The notes: a model not told the origin generated them from the sequence alone. A stretch of DNA of 49,102 bases from Pasteurella sp049941595 (GCA_049941595.1 JBNFNA010000009.1:1-49102); one strand, 5' to 3'; shown: positions 1 through 8,670, counted from the first letter of the stretch. Translations and numbers: made by a program.

Positions 1-74
1 TTTTTTTAGTTTTTTTATTAAATGATATTTTTTTGAACTTTGTGATGTAAATTTATTACTTTCTTGTGCTATTT

Positions 75-884
75 TTAGGCATTAATATCCAAATGGATTA
101 ATTCCTCAAACCCCCAGAAATGCAACACGCGTTGGAAATGCACTTCATCATCAAAAGATTGGGTACAAAAAATCAAATTTTTCTCTATTTTTTTTGACCC
201 CACTTCTATCTTAGAAAGCAAATGTTTCACGCGTAATGCTATCGCCTTACCCGAATCAATAAAAAGGCGAACTTGTGGCAAGCACCATTCAATTTCTTCT
301 TTAATTAAAGGAAAATGTGTGCAACCCAATACAACCGCATCTAAATCAGCAATATTTTCCCAAGGTTTTAATTCTTCTTTTAGTGCAACAAGATCAACGG
401 CTTTGCCGTGTAGCTTTTGTTCTGCAACTTCTACAAGTTTGGTGCTGCCGATTTTTTCAACGCTACAATTACTCGCATATTGTGAGATCAAATCAGCAAC
501 ATAAGCTCGTTTCACCGTCCCTTTTGTTGCTAATAAACCGATATGTTTAGTTTCAGAACGTTCAGCGGCTGGTTTAATTGCTGGTACAGTACCGACAATT
601 GGAATAGAAAAATGCTCACGTAAGCTCGGTAATACAACGGTACTTGCGGTATTGCACGCTATCACAATCACATCTAAAGGATATTGTGAGTTAATTTCCT
701 GACAAATCATCAATACACGCTCAATGATTTTTTCTTCTGTTTTTTCAGAATAAGGAAAGAATGCGTTATCAAAGCAGTAAAGATAGTGACAATTGGGTAA
801 TAATTGTTTAGTTTCTTTATAAACACTAAAACCCCCCATTCCAGAATCAAAAAATAAAATTGTCGGTTGAGGTACATTATTCAT
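75..884 (-). CDS. murI: Glutamate racemase
   Basis: Converts L-glutamate to the D-glutamate needed for peptidoglycan precursors; cytoplasmic. The 269-residue protein is full length for the family. It shows the N-terminal DSGMGG motif (residues 13-18), the first catalytic cysteine in ACNTAS (Cys77) and the second in LGCTHFPL (Cys188), so both acid/base cysteines of this cofactor-independent racemase are intact. The ATG overlaps the stop codon of the upstream ubiC-like gene by four bases (ATGA), and no good ribosome-binding site precedes it, which suggests translational coupling. It is the last gene of the recG-ubiC-murI block in this window. The 74 bases beyond its stop are AT-rich and show no gene. 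Confidence 0.96.
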   Translation of the reverse strand: MNNVPQPTILFFDSGMGGFSVYKETKQLLPNCHYLYCFDNAFFPYSEKTEEKIIERVLMICQEINSQYPLDVIVIACNTASTVVLPSLREHFSIPIVGTVPAIKPAAERSETKHIGLLATKGTVKRAYVADLISQYASNCSVEKIGSTKLVEVAEQKLHGKAVDLVALKEELKPWENIADLDAVVLGCTHFPLIKEEIEWCLPQVRLFIDSGKAIALRVKHLLSKIEVGSKKIEKNLIFCTQSFDDEVHFQRVLHFWGFEELIHLDINA

Positions 885-1393
885 TTTATTGTTCTCGTAA
901 AAATGTCTGACGCCAAAAATAATTCCGCTACCATCATTGTTTCATCGCCAATTTGCACTAATGCACGACGTGCATAAAGTTTATTATCGGGTTCATACGC
1001 CCATTCTAACTTTGTTCTTATGCGATCTGGTCGAGTAAATAACCATTCACCCAATGCGCGATTGCCCAATTGTTGCAATTCAGAATGTGTGGCTAATAAC
1101 GTATTAGGAATAAGTGTTCTCGCAAAAATAAGTGGCTGTGTATCGCTATTTAATAATACTTCACGACACCAAAATTTTTGCACACCTTTAACGAAAAACG
1201 CCTGCTCATTTTGGCTAACATTACCATCCCAGTATTCAGAAAGCACTTTCACATTAATCTCTGAAAAAGCGGCTCTCAATTGTGCAGTGAGTGATGTAGA
1301 TAAATTCAGCCAGTTCTCAATATGTGGTGGAATATTCATTTCCTCAGGCGATAACCAATTTGCTTGCTGAATAAATCGAGAATAATCAAACAT
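881..1393 (-). CDS. ubiC: Chorismate pyruvate-lyase
   Basis: Predicted to cleave chorismate into 4-hydroxybenzoate and pyruvate, the first committed step of ubiquinone synthesis. The 170-residue protein aligns along its length with E. coli UbiC from memory. The conserved stretches are FWCREVLL (Arg77), ARTLIP, LGNRALGEWLFT (Leu114) and the C-terminal AELFL (Glu157), which correspond to the Arg, Leu and Glu of the product pocket. It overlaps recG upstream by eight bases and murI downstream by four, so it is cotranscribed with cell-wall and stress genes rather than with ubiA. The family call is good. Whether the organism makes ubiquinone cannot be judged because no other ubi gene is in the window. 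Confidence 0.85.
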   Translation of the reverse strand: MFDYSRFIQQANWLSPEEMNIPPHIENWLNLSTSLTAQLRAAFSEINVKVLSEYWDGNVSQNEQAFFVKGVQKFWCREVLLNSDTQPLIFARTLIPNTLLATHSELQQLGNRALGEWLFTRPDRIRTKLEWAYEPDNKLYARRALVQIGDETMMVAELFLASDIFTRTIK

Positions 1394-3467
1394 TGGTATA
1401 AATCTCCCGTTGATTGATCCAACGTTGAATAAGTTTCGTTGCGATGTCGGGCTGTTCTACCACTAAGCGACGAGCATAATGTTGTACTGTTGGGATCATT
1501 TTGCGATCACGCATTAAATTTGCCACTTTAAACTCGGCAACACCAGTTTGTTTTGTGCCTAATACTTCACCCGGCCCACGAATTTCTAAATCTTTTTCTG
1601 AAATCACGAAACCGTCTTGTGTTTCCCTGAGCACTTGCAAGCGTTTTTGTGAAATTTTACCCAATGGAGGTTTATACATTAACACACAAAACGATGCTGT
1701 TGTGCCTCGCCCTACTCGTCCACGTAACTGGTGTAGCTGCGACAAACCAAGACGCTCCGCATTTTCAATGATCATTAAACTCGCATTCGGGACATCAACG
1801 CCTACTTCAATTACGGTTGTTGCCACCAACAAATCAATTTCTGCATTCTTAAATGAGGTCATAATCTCTTGTTTTTCAGTAGGCTTCATTCTACCGTGCA
1901 CCAAGCCTATACGTAAGTGCGGTAAAATTTTTTGAAGATCTTCAGCAATGGCTTCTGCCGCCTGCGCTTCCAACACTTCAGATTCATCAATCAGAGTACA
2001 TACCCAATAAGCTTGGCGTTTTTCATTGACACAAGCATTATTAACCCGAGAGATTACCTCTGAACGTCTATCTTCTGAAATTGCCACTGTCGTAATTGGC
2101 GTTCGCCCTGGTGGTAATTCATCAATAATCGAAGTATCCAAATCGGCATAAACCGTCATAGCTAAAGTTCGTGGAATTGGCGTTGCTGTCATTATTAATT
2201 GATGTGGGTATATATCAGCTTTTTTACCTTTTTCTCTTAACATTAAACGTTGGTGCACACCAAAACGATGCTGTTCGTCCACAATCACTAAAGCTAAATC
2301 AGAAAACTCCACATCTTCTTGGAACAAGGCGTGTGTTCCCACAACCATTTGGACTTTGCCTGTGCGAATGTTTTCTAATTCAGCTTGACGGGCTTTCCCT
2401 TTGACTTTACCGGCTAACCAGCCAACATCAATGCCTAACGGCTCTAACCAACGGCGAAAGTTTACTGCGTGTTGCTCTGCAAGAATTTCAGTTGGTGCCA
2501 TCAAAGCGACTTGCTTGCCATTATCAATTGCTAAAAGTGCAGAAAGTGCGGCAACTAAGGTTTTCCCTGAACCTACATCGCCTTGCACTAATCGCATCAT
2601 TGGAAAAGGATTAGCAAGATCTCGCTCAATGTCTTGTGTCACTCGAGCTTGAGCATTAGTGGGTTGAAACGGTAGCTGTGCGAGAAAACGCTGTTTTAAA
2701 TCGCTCTGATATTGCAATGGATATGCAGAAAATTGTTGTGTTCCTAACCGCACTTTTTGCATCGCTAAGTTATGCGCCAATAACTCTTCAAAAATCAGAC
2801 GTTGTTGTGCTGGGTGCTTGCCTTTTTCTAGTGCCTCAAGCGACACATCAGGCGGTGGACGATGTAAAAAACGGATTGCTTCTTTTAAGCTAAAAGGATG
2901 AGGGTTAAATTCATTAGGCAAAATTTCTGCAATTTGAATTTTATCTAATACAGCTAATGCCTGATCAGTCAGTTTGCGTAATGAATTTTGTTTTAGACCT
3001 TCTGTTGTGGAATAAATAGGCGTGAGAGTTTCTTCCAGAACTAAAGGGGCATTATCACGAATAATTTGATATTCAGGATGATGAATTTCCGCCATAAAAC
3101 GACCGCGCTTGATCTCCCCAAAAGCTTTGACTCTTGCTCCTGGTTGCAAGCTAGATTTCATCCCAGCATTAAAATTAAAAAAGCGTAACGAGATTTTTGA
3201 TGTGCCATCAGATAAAGAAACACTCAAAATCGGACGTTTGCCGAATTGCACTTCACAAGTTTGTACAATGCCTTCAATGGTGGCGTAAGATTCTGGACGG
3301 AGATCTTTAATCGGCGTTATTCTGGTGCGATCTTCATAACGAGTAGGTAAATGGAATAACAAATCTTGGAGATTGTGGATGCCAATCCGCCCAAGTTTTT
3401 CTGAAACTGCTGCCCCAACACCTGAAAGTGTAGTTAGTGGGACAGCATCAAGGAATTGGATGGTCAT
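1386..3467 (-). CDS. recG: ATP-dependent DNA helicase RecG
   Basis: Branch-migrating helicase that remodels stalled forks and Holliday junctions. The 693-residue length is typical. Domains in order are an N-terminal wedge with an OB fold (roughly residues 60-150), a DEAD-box core with Walker A GDVGSGKT and a DEQH-type motif II (VDEQHRFG), then the helicase C domain with motif VI (QLRGRVGRG) and the C-terminal TRG region. Its ATG overlaps the spoT stop by four bases (ATGA), and its end overlaps ubiC by eight bases. It therefore belongs to a compact spoT-recG-ubiC-murI transcription unit. All main helicase motifs are intact. Confidence 0.97.
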   Translation of the reverse strand: MTIQFLDAVPLTTLSGVGAAVSEKLGRIGIHNLQDLLFHLPTRYEDRTRITPIKDLRPESYATIEGIVQTCEVQFGKRPILSVSLSDGTSKISLRFFNFNAGMKSSLQPGARVKAFGEIKRGRFMAEIHHPEYQIIRDNAPLVLEETLTPIYSTTEGLKQNSLRKLTDQALAVLDKIQIAEILPNEFNPHPFSLKEAIRFLHRPPPDVSLEALEKGKHPAQQRLIFEELLAHNLAMQKVRLGTQQFSAYPLQYQSDLKQRFLAQLPFQPTNAQARVTQDIERDLANPFPMMRLVQGDVGSGKTLVAALSALLAIDNGKQVALMAPTEILAEQHAVNFRRWLEPLGIDVGWLAGKVKGKARQAELENIRTGKVQMVVGTHALFQEDVEFSDLALVIVDEQHRFGVHQRLMLREKGKKADIYPHQLIMTATPIPRTLAMTVYADLDTSIIDELPPGRTPITTVAISEDRRSEVISRVNNACVNEKRQAYWVCTLIDESEVLEAQAAEAIAEDLQKILPHLRIGLVHGRMKPTEKQEIMTSFKNAEIDLLVATTVIEVGVDVPNASLMIIENAERLGLSQLHQLRGRVGRGTTASFCVLMYKPPLGKISQKRLQVLRETQDGFVISEKDLEIRGPGEVLGTKQTGVAEFKVANLMRDRKMIPTVQHYARRLVVEQPDIATKLIQRWINQREIYTNV

Positions 3468-5587
3468 TGATTGATATTACGCTCAATATTCACAAAACCT
3501 GGTATTGTTTTTATTTTACGGATGATATTATCAAGGTGTTTTGTATCAGTTACGGTTAATAATACAATAATTTGATACATACGCCCTTCTTGTTCCTCAG
3601 TCCAAATACTTTGAATGTTGCTGCCTAAAGAAGAAATCGTAGTGGTAAGGTTTGGTAAAGCACCGTGCTGGTTAATCATCTCGATGCGTAATTCCGCCTC
3701 GAAATCAATCATATTATCGCTTTGTTCCCATTCCACAGGCATATAATGTTCTGGGTTGTCTTTATGGTTTTTTAAGTTGGCACAAGATTCGTGGTGAATG
3801 ACTAATCCTTTACCTGAACTGGTATAAGCGACAATTGGATCACCTGGAATCGGGTGACAACATTGTGCAAACGTGGTTAACAATCCACCTGTATTTTTAA
3901 TTTCAAGTGGATGCTTGTTATTACTTATATCGCCATCCGTATCGATTTCTATCGCTTCACCTAACAGACGATATGCAATAACCGCACTCATTTGATTGCC
4001 CAAACCAATTTCCATTAATAAATTATCAAAACTTTCTAATTTAAGCTCTGTTAATAATGTTTGGACTTTTTCTTGATCGAGATCTTCAATTTTAGTGGGT
4101 GCTAATGCTCGACCCAATTGACGTTTTCCAAGCGCCAATGCTTCGCCACCACGAAGGTTTTTTAAGAAATTACGAATATTAGTACGTGCTTTAGCGGTGA
4201 CCACAAAATTCAACCAACCTGCGCTCGGCTGGGAATTTGGTAAGGTAATGATATCGACAGTTTGCCCAGATGTTAGCGCTTGCGATAATGGGTAAGATTT
4301 ACGATCCACATTTGCTGCGATACAGCTATGCCCGATATCCGTATGCACTGCGTAAGCAAAATCAACAGGCGTTGCGCCCACCGGTAGCTCAACGATACGA
4401 CCTTTTGGTGTAAAGACGTAAATTTCTTTCGGGAAGAATTCCGATTTAACGCTTTCAATAAACTCAAACGAGTTACCCACACTTTGTTGTAATTCGATTA
4501 AGCTTTGTAACCAACGTTGTGCGCGAATTTGTACAGTGGTGCTGTCATTTTTACCGCCTTCTTTATATGCCCAATGTGCAGCAACGCCCATTTCTGCCAT
4601 TTGATCCATCTCTTCAGTGCGGATCTGTACTTCTACTGGCACACCGTGTGGGCCGATCATTGAGGTATGTAATGACTGATAACCATTGGCTTTTGGCACA
4701 GCGATATAATCTTTTACACGACCTGGACGTGGTTTATATAAACCGTGCATTTGACCCAACACGCGATAGCAAGTATCAATATCTTTCACCACTGCACGGA
4801 ACGCATAAATATCCATAATCGAATGAAACTGCTGATCTTTGAGTTTCATTTTTTGATAAATTGCGTAAAGGTGTTTTTCGCGACCAAACACACGAGCATC
4901 AATCCCCACATCCTCCAAACGGCCTTTAATTTCGTTAGTGATACGTTGGATCATATCCTTACGGTTACCACGAGCCACTTGTACAACTTTTTGCAATACC
5001 GCATAGCGTTGTGGGTGCATGGCTTCAAAACCCAGATCTTCTAACTCATTTTTGATATGTTCAATACCTAGACGATGAGCAAGCGGGCTATAAATTTCAA
5101 GGGTTTCTTTGGCAATACGACGGCGTTTATCTGGGCGAAGGGCTCCCAGCGTACGCATATTGTGAGTTCTGTCAGCGAGTTTAATTAAAACAACACGAAT
5201 ATCTCGTGTCATCGCCAAAATCATTTTTCGGAAGTTTTCTGCGGCGGCCTCTTTACGAGTACGGAATTTCAATTTATCAAGTTTCGACACACCTTCCACG
5301 ATTTCTGCTACACTTTTACCAAATTCAGTCTCAAGCTGTTCTTCGGTATAAGGGGTATCTTCAATAACATCGTGCAACAATGCAGCCATCACAGCTTCGT
5401 GGTCTAAACGCATTTCCGCAATAATTGATGCAACGGCAACTGGGTGTGTAATGTAAGGCTCACCACTAGAACGCGACTGTCCCTCGTGCGCATCACGAGC
5501 AATCACATACGCACGTTTTACTAGTTCAATCTGTTCTGGTGGCAAATATGCCTCAATAATTCGATTTAAACTTTCAAAAAGATACAA
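3464..5587 (-). CDS. spoT: Bifunctional (p)ppGpp synthetase/hydrolase SpoT
   Basis: Controls the level of the stringent-response alarmone (p)ppGpp. The 707-residue protein has the HD hydrolase domain (HPVAVASIIAEM and LLHDVIEDT, residues about 45-80), a synthetase-like domain (RVKDYIAVPKANGYQSLH), a TGS domain (FTPKGRIVELPVGATPVDFAYAVH) and a C-terminal ACT domain. The start appears to be TTG. The N-terminus MYLFESLN closely matches E. coli SpoT, and CAGGTG lies about six bases upstream, so TTG is preferred over a later ATG. A weak start codon would hold expression low. It sits between rpoZ (60 bases upstream) and recG (4-base overlap), an arrangement shared with other gamma-proteobacteria. 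The hydrolase-type name fits better than RelA because of the intact HD motif and the rpoZ linkage. Confidence 0.96.
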   Translation of the reverse strand: MYLFESLNRIIEAYLPPEQIELVKRAYVIARDAHEGQSRSSGEPYITHPVAVASIIAEMRLDHEAVMAALLHDVIEDTPYTEEQLETEFGKSVAEIVEGVSKLDKLKFRTRKEAAAENFRKMILAMTRDIRVVLIKLADRTHNMRTLGALRPDKRRRIAKETLEIYSPLAHRLGIEHIKNELEDLGFEAMHPQRYAVLQKVVQVARGNRKDMIQRITNEIKGRLEDVGIDARVFGREKHLYAIYQKMKLKDQQFHSIMDIYAFRAVVKDIDTCYRVLGQMHGLYKPRPGRVKDYIAVPKANGYQSLHTSMIGPHGVPVEVQIRTEEMDQMAEMGVAAHWAYKEGGKNDSTTVQIRAQRWLQSLIELQQSVGNSFEFIESVKSEFFPKEIYVFTPKGRIVELPVGATPVDFAYAVHTDIGHSCIAANVDRKSYPLSQALTSGQTVDIITLPNSQPSAGWLNFVVTAKARTNIRNFLKNLRGGEALALGKRQLGRALAPTKIEDLDQEKVQTLLTELKLESFDNLLMEIGLGNQMSAVIAYRLLGEAIEIDTDGDISNNKHPLEIKNTGGLLTTFAQCCHPIPGDPIVAYTSSGKGLVIHHESCANLKNHKDNPEHYMPVEWEQSDNMIDFEAELRIEMINQHGALPNLTTTISSLGSNIQSIWTEEQEGRMYQIIVLLTVTDTKHLDNIIRKIKTIPGFVNIERNINQ

Positions 5588-5647
5588 GGGACACCTGACT
5601 TATTTCAACGTTAATCAAGAAAAACTTAGCAAAAAATGACCGCACTT

Positions 5648-5920
5648 TTATTGATTGTTAGATAATAAAGAAACAGCGTGTAATTCAGAATTCTCTTTTT
5701 CTAACGCATCATAACGCTCTTGTGCATTCATAATGTCGTTATTGATCAAACCTTTTTCAATTTCACGCAATGCGATAACTGTTGGTTTGTCATTATCTTC
5801 TGGTACTAAAGGTTCACGAATATGTAACTGTAATTGTCTTGCACGACGTGCTGCGGTCAAAATTAAATCAAAACGGTTACCAATTTTCTCTACCGCATCT
5901 TGTACTGTTACACGAGCCAT
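5648..5920 (-). CDS. rpoZ: RNA polymerase omega subunit
   Basis: Small subunit that helps assemble and stabilise the beta-prime subunit of RNA polymerase. The 90-residue protein starts MARVTVQDAVEKIGNRFDLILTAARRARQ, the conserved omega signature, and is close to the usual length of about 90. The ATG is preceded by GGAG at suitable distance. It lies 67 bases after gmk and 60 bases before spoT on the same strand, the standard gmk-rpoZ-spoT order. A perfect uptake signal lies just beyond its stop at 5639-5647. Confidence 0.96.
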   Translation of the reverse strand: MARVTVQDAVEKIGNRFDLILTAARRARQLQLHIREPLVPEDNDKPTVIALREIEKGLINNDIMNAQERYDALEKENSELHAVSLLSNNQ

Positions 5921-5987
5921 ATATTACTCCATCTCTTATTAGTCAAAAAAATGTTAAAAAAGGGGTCATATGATACTAAAGTGCGGT

Positions 5988-6614
5988 CTATTTTGCTAGC
6001 AATTGTTCAATTAAAGCCTGATTTTGTTTGTCTTGATGAACTAAAGTTAAACGCTCTGCACGTAAAATTGCTTGTAAATCCGCTAATGCCTCTTCAAACA
6101 CATCATTCACAATCACATAATCATATTCATTGTAATGTGAAATTTCTTCAATTGCTTTAGACATACGGTTTGCAATCACTTCTGCACTATCTTGCCCGCG
6201 CCCAATCAAACGACGCTCTAACTCAGGTAACGATGGCGGTAAAATGAAAATACTTTTTACACTTGGCACTTTTTGGCGGATTTGCTGCGCACCTTGCCAA
6301 TCGATATCTAAAAATACATCAATCCCTTTCGCAAGATTTTCTTCAATGGCAAGCAATGACGTACCGTAATAATTGCCACCGAAAACTTTCGCATACTCAA
6401 GGAATAAATCCTGCTCAATCAATGCTTCAAATTCCTCAACTGACACAAAATAGTAATGTACGCCGTGACTTTCACCTGGACGTGGCTGTCTTGTCGTGTG
6501 CGAAACTGACACCATCATTTTGCTGCTATTTTGCTGATTTAATAATGCTGAAATTAATGAGGATTTGCCTGCGCCACTTGGTGCAGAAAGAATATATAAA
6601 TTACCTTGAGCCAT
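5988..6614 (-). CDS. gmk: Guanylate kinase
   Basis: Phosphorylates GMP to GDP with ATP; essential nucleotide-salvage enzyme of the cytosol. The 208-residue protein has the P-loop SAPSGAGKSS (residues 10-19) and the GMP-binding signature SHTTRQPRPGE...HYYFV, both intact. It is the first gene of the gmk-rpoZ-spoT series. A perfect uptake signal (5979-5987) abuts its stop codon. Confidence 0.97.
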   Translation of the reverse strand: MAQGNLYILSAPSGAGKSSLISALLNQQNSSKMMVSVSHTTRQPRPGESHGVHYYFVSVEEFEALIEQDLFLEYAKVFGGNYYGTSLLAIEENLAKGIDVFLDIDWQGAQQIRQKVPSVKSIFILPPSLPELERRLIGRGQDSAEVIANRMSKAIEEISHYNEYDYVIVNDVFEEALADLQAILRAERLTLVHQDKQNQALIEQLLAK

Positions 6615-6710
6615 AATACGTTCCTTTATAGTGAATTATGTGCCTTATTATGCCGAGAATTCCAAGCAAAATCAGCTAAAATCCCAAAGTGTGGTAGATT
6701 TTTTTGAAAT

Positions 6711-7085
6711 TTATCCTTCAATGATTTCACCTGTTTCTAAATCTTCAAATGCCATAGAAACGGAGTTCACACAATAACGTAAACCCGTTGGCGCTGGGCC
6801 ATCTTCAAACACGTGTCCTAAATGTGAATCACATTGACCGCAACGAATTTCGACACGAGGGCGTGATAACTTGTAATCATCAAGATAGCGAATTGCTTCT
6901 GGTGAAATGGCTTCAAAAAAGCTTGGCCAACCACAGCCGGCATCAAATTTTGTATCGGAAACAAAAAGTGGTGAATGGCACACGACACAACGATACAATC
7001 CTTTTTTATACTGATTTAAGAATCGCCCTGTGAAAGGATGTTCCGTCCCTTGATTTAAGCAGATATGAACTTGCATATCAGTCAT
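6711..7085 (-). CDS. msrB: Peptide-methionine (R)-S-oxide reductase, stand-alone MsrB
   Basis: Repairs the R-epimer of methionine sulfoxide in oxidised proteins. It shows the two zinc-binding CxxC pairs (CVVC and CGQC), the HLGHVFEDGPAPTGLRYCVNS block and the catalytic cysteine in RYCVNS. The open frame begins at 7115, but the leading MRKKMKKREE is not family-like. GGGA lies a few bases before the ATG at 7085 (protein MTDMQVHICLNQ, 124 residues), and another ATG three codons later is possible. It carries no MsrA domain, unlike the fused MsrA-MsrB enzymes known in Haemophilus, so it is probably a second, cytoplasmic enzyme. It is monocistronic and divergent from gapA. Confidence 0.9.
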   Translation of the reverse strand: MTDMQVHICLNQGTEHPFTGRFLNQYKKGLYRCVVCHSPLFVSDTKFDAGCGWPSFFEAISPEAIRYLDDYKLSRPRVEIRCGQCDSHLGHVFEDGPAPTGLRYCVNSVSMAFEDLETGEIIEG

Positions 7086-7181
7086 TTCTTCCCTTTTTTT
7101 CATTTTCTTTCTCAATAAAAATTATCTAATAGTTTGTTTTAAAAAATAGAATAAGGTTCTACAAGTCACTTTTTTTATTAT

Positions 7182-7264
7182 TTTGACATAGATCACAAAA
7201 AGTTTATCTGTTATGTTTTTCCCCGTGGTCTAGTTTCACAACTAAAAAAAAACCGTGCTATAAT
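7182..7264 (+). promoter_or_regulatory. gapA promoter with CRP-like site
   Basis: An extended -10 element, TGC followed by TATAAT at 7259-7264, lies 18 bases downstream of TTCACA (7235-7240), giving a predicted start near 7271 and a leader of about 80 bases. Upstream, 7182-7197 reads TTTGA-CATAGA-TCACA, nine of ten matches to the CRP half-sites. The same stretch contains TTGACA (7183-7188), so a second upstream promoter is possible. Inference from motif matching only. Confidence 0.55.
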
Positions 7265-7350
7265 CCACTGCGACAAAAAACAAAAGTGAAACATTCCATT
7301 TTTGTTCTATGTAACAGTTTTGTTTAACTTTAAATATAGGTGAAAATCTT

Positions 7351-8355
7351 ATGGCAATTAAAATTGGTATCAACGGCTTTGGCCGTATCGGTCGTATCGT
7401 ATTCCGTGCTGCACAACATCGTGATGACATCGAAGTTGTAGGTATCAACGACTTAATCGATGTTGAATATATGGCTTATATGCTTAAATACGATTCAACT
7501 CACGGTCGTTTCGATGGTACTGTTGAAGTAAAAGATGGCAACTTAGTTGTTAACGGTAAATCAATCCGTGTAACTGCTGAGCGTGATCCAGCAAACTTAA
7601 AATGGGACGAAATCGGTGTTGATATCGCAGTTGAAGCAACTGGTTTATTCTTAGATGATGCAACAGCACGTAAACACATCACTGCTGGTGCGAAAAAAGT
7701 TGTTTTAACTGGTCCATCTAAAGATGCAACTCCAATGTTCGTAAGCGGTGTAAACTTCGATAAATACGAAGGTCAAGACATCGTTTCTAACGCTTCTTGT
7801 ACAACAAACTGCTTAGCGCCATTAGCGAAAGTAATTCACGAAAAATTCGGTATTAAAGATGGCTTAATGACAACTGTTCACGCAACAACAGCAACTCAAA
7901 AAACTGTTGATGGTCCATCTGCAAAAGACTGGCGTGGTGGTCGCGGTGCGGCACAAAACATCATCCCTTCATCAACTGGTGCAGCTAAAGCAGTAGGTAA
8001 AGTATTACCAGCATTAAACGGTAAATTAACTGGTATGGCTTTCCGTGTTCCTACTCCAAACGTATCTGTTGTTGACTTAACTGTTAACTTAGAAAAACCA
8101 GCAACTTACGCTGAAATCTGTGCAGAAATCAAACGTGCTTCTGAAAACGAAATGAAAGGCGTTTTAGGTTACACTGAAGATGCAGTAGTTTCTACAGACT
8201 TCAACGGTTGTGCATTCACATCTGTATTTGATGCAGCTGCTGGTATCGCATTAACGGATACATTCGTGAAATTAGTTTCTTGGTATGACAACGAAACTGG
8301 TTATTCAAACAAAGTATTAGACTTAGTAGCATTAGTTCACAACTACAAAGCTTAA
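7351..8355 (+). CDS. gapA: Glyceraldehyde-3-phosphate dehydrogenase
   Basis: NAD-dependent glycolytic and gluconeogenic enzyme converting glyceraldehyde 3-phosphate to 1,3-bisphosphoglycerate. The 334-residue protein starts MAIKIGINGFGRIGR (Rossmann NAD site). It carries the active-site SNASCTTNC with Cys150 and the partner His177 in TTVHATT, and ends with the conserved NETGYSNKVLDL. Codon use looks strongly biased (repeated GGT, GTA, CGT), as expected of a highly expressed gene. It is single-gene, with its own strong promoter and a terminator at 8375-8403. Confidence 0.98.
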   Translation: MAIKIGINGFGRIGRIVFRAAQHRDDIEVVGINDLIDVEYMAYMLKYDSTHGRFDGTVEVKDGNLVVNGKSIRVTAERDPANLKWDEIGVDIAVEATGLFLDDATARKHITAGAKKVVLTGPSKDATPMFVSGVNFDKYEGQDIVSNASCTTNCLAPLAKVIHEKFGIKDGLMTTVHATTATQKTVDGPSAKDWRGGRGAAQNIIPSSTGAAKAVGKVLPALNGKLTGMAFRVPTPNVSVVDLTVNLEKPATYAEICAEIKRASENEMKGVLGYTEDAVVSTDFNGCAFTSVFDAAAGIALTDTFVKLVSWYDNETGYSNKVLDLVALVHNYKA

Positions 8356-8374
8356 TCTTAAGATTTCATTCACC

Positions 8375-8403
8375 AAGCCTCTTGCGCAAACAAGGGGCTT
8401 TTT
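8375..8403 (+). terminator. Intrinsic terminator of gapA
   Basis: AAGCCTCTTG and CAAGGGGCTT form a hairpin with a six-base loop, followed by TTTT. It begins 20 bases after the gapA stop codon. Confidence 0.8.
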
Positions 8404-8420
8404 ATCGCCTATAAAAAATA

Positions 8421-8454
8421 AAAGCCGAATTTACAGATTGTCTATTCGGCTTTT
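8421..8454 (-). terminator. Terminator of the entericidin-like gene
   Basis: The stem AAAGCCGAAT (8421-8430) pairs with ATTCGGCTTT (8444-8453). Read on the minus strand it is followed by a T-rich tail, placing it just downstream of the small lipoprotein gene at 8485-8616. On the plus strand it could also act as a back-up terminator for gapA. Confidence 0.7.
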
Positions 8455-8484
8455 GATTAAATGTTATATGCGGGTAAACACAAA

Positions 8485-8616
8485 TTACTTACTTGCAGCA
8501 TTCTCGATTTTAGAGCCCACTTTTTGAATATCTTTACCCATACCTTTAGTGGTTTCACAAGCAGTTAAACTTAATGCAAATGTTGCAGATAATAAAATAG
8601 CAATTAACTTTTTCAT
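8485..8616 (-). CDS. Entericidin-like small lipoprotein
   Basis: A 43-residue gene. The translation begins MKKLIAILLSATFALSLTAC and continues with a short polar, lysine-rich tail ending SKIENAASK. It has a type II signal peptide with lipobox LTAC (lipid-anchored Cys20, next residue Glu21, so outer-membrane sorting is likely). The mature part contains the TTKGMGKDIQKVG pattern of the entericidin EcnA/EcnB family. A strong ribosome-binding site (CAGGAG) lies about five bases before the ATG, and a hairpin terminator follows. Entericidins are small toxin/antidote lipoproteins of the cell envelope in enteric bacteria; here there is a single copy without a partner, so the physiological role is open. 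Confidence 0.82.
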   Translation of the reverse strand: MKKLIAILLSATFALSLTACETTKGMGKDIQKVGSKIENAASK

Positions 8617-8652
8617 CACAAGCTCCTGTGTATTTTTTTAACAATAAAATTA

Positions 8653-8670
8653 AGTTCTAAGTTTAGAACT
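8653..8670. promoter_or_regulatory. Inverted repeat upstream of the entericidin-like gene
   Basis: AGTTCTAA and TTAGAACT form a perfect 8-base inverted repeat with a 2-base centre, 37 bases upstream of the entericidin-like ATG. It could be an operator for a dimeric regulator or a short leader hairpin. The rest of 8671-8870 holds only AT-rich DNA and a possible -10 (TAGAAT at 8851-8856) for the acyl-CoA ligase. Confidence 0.4.
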
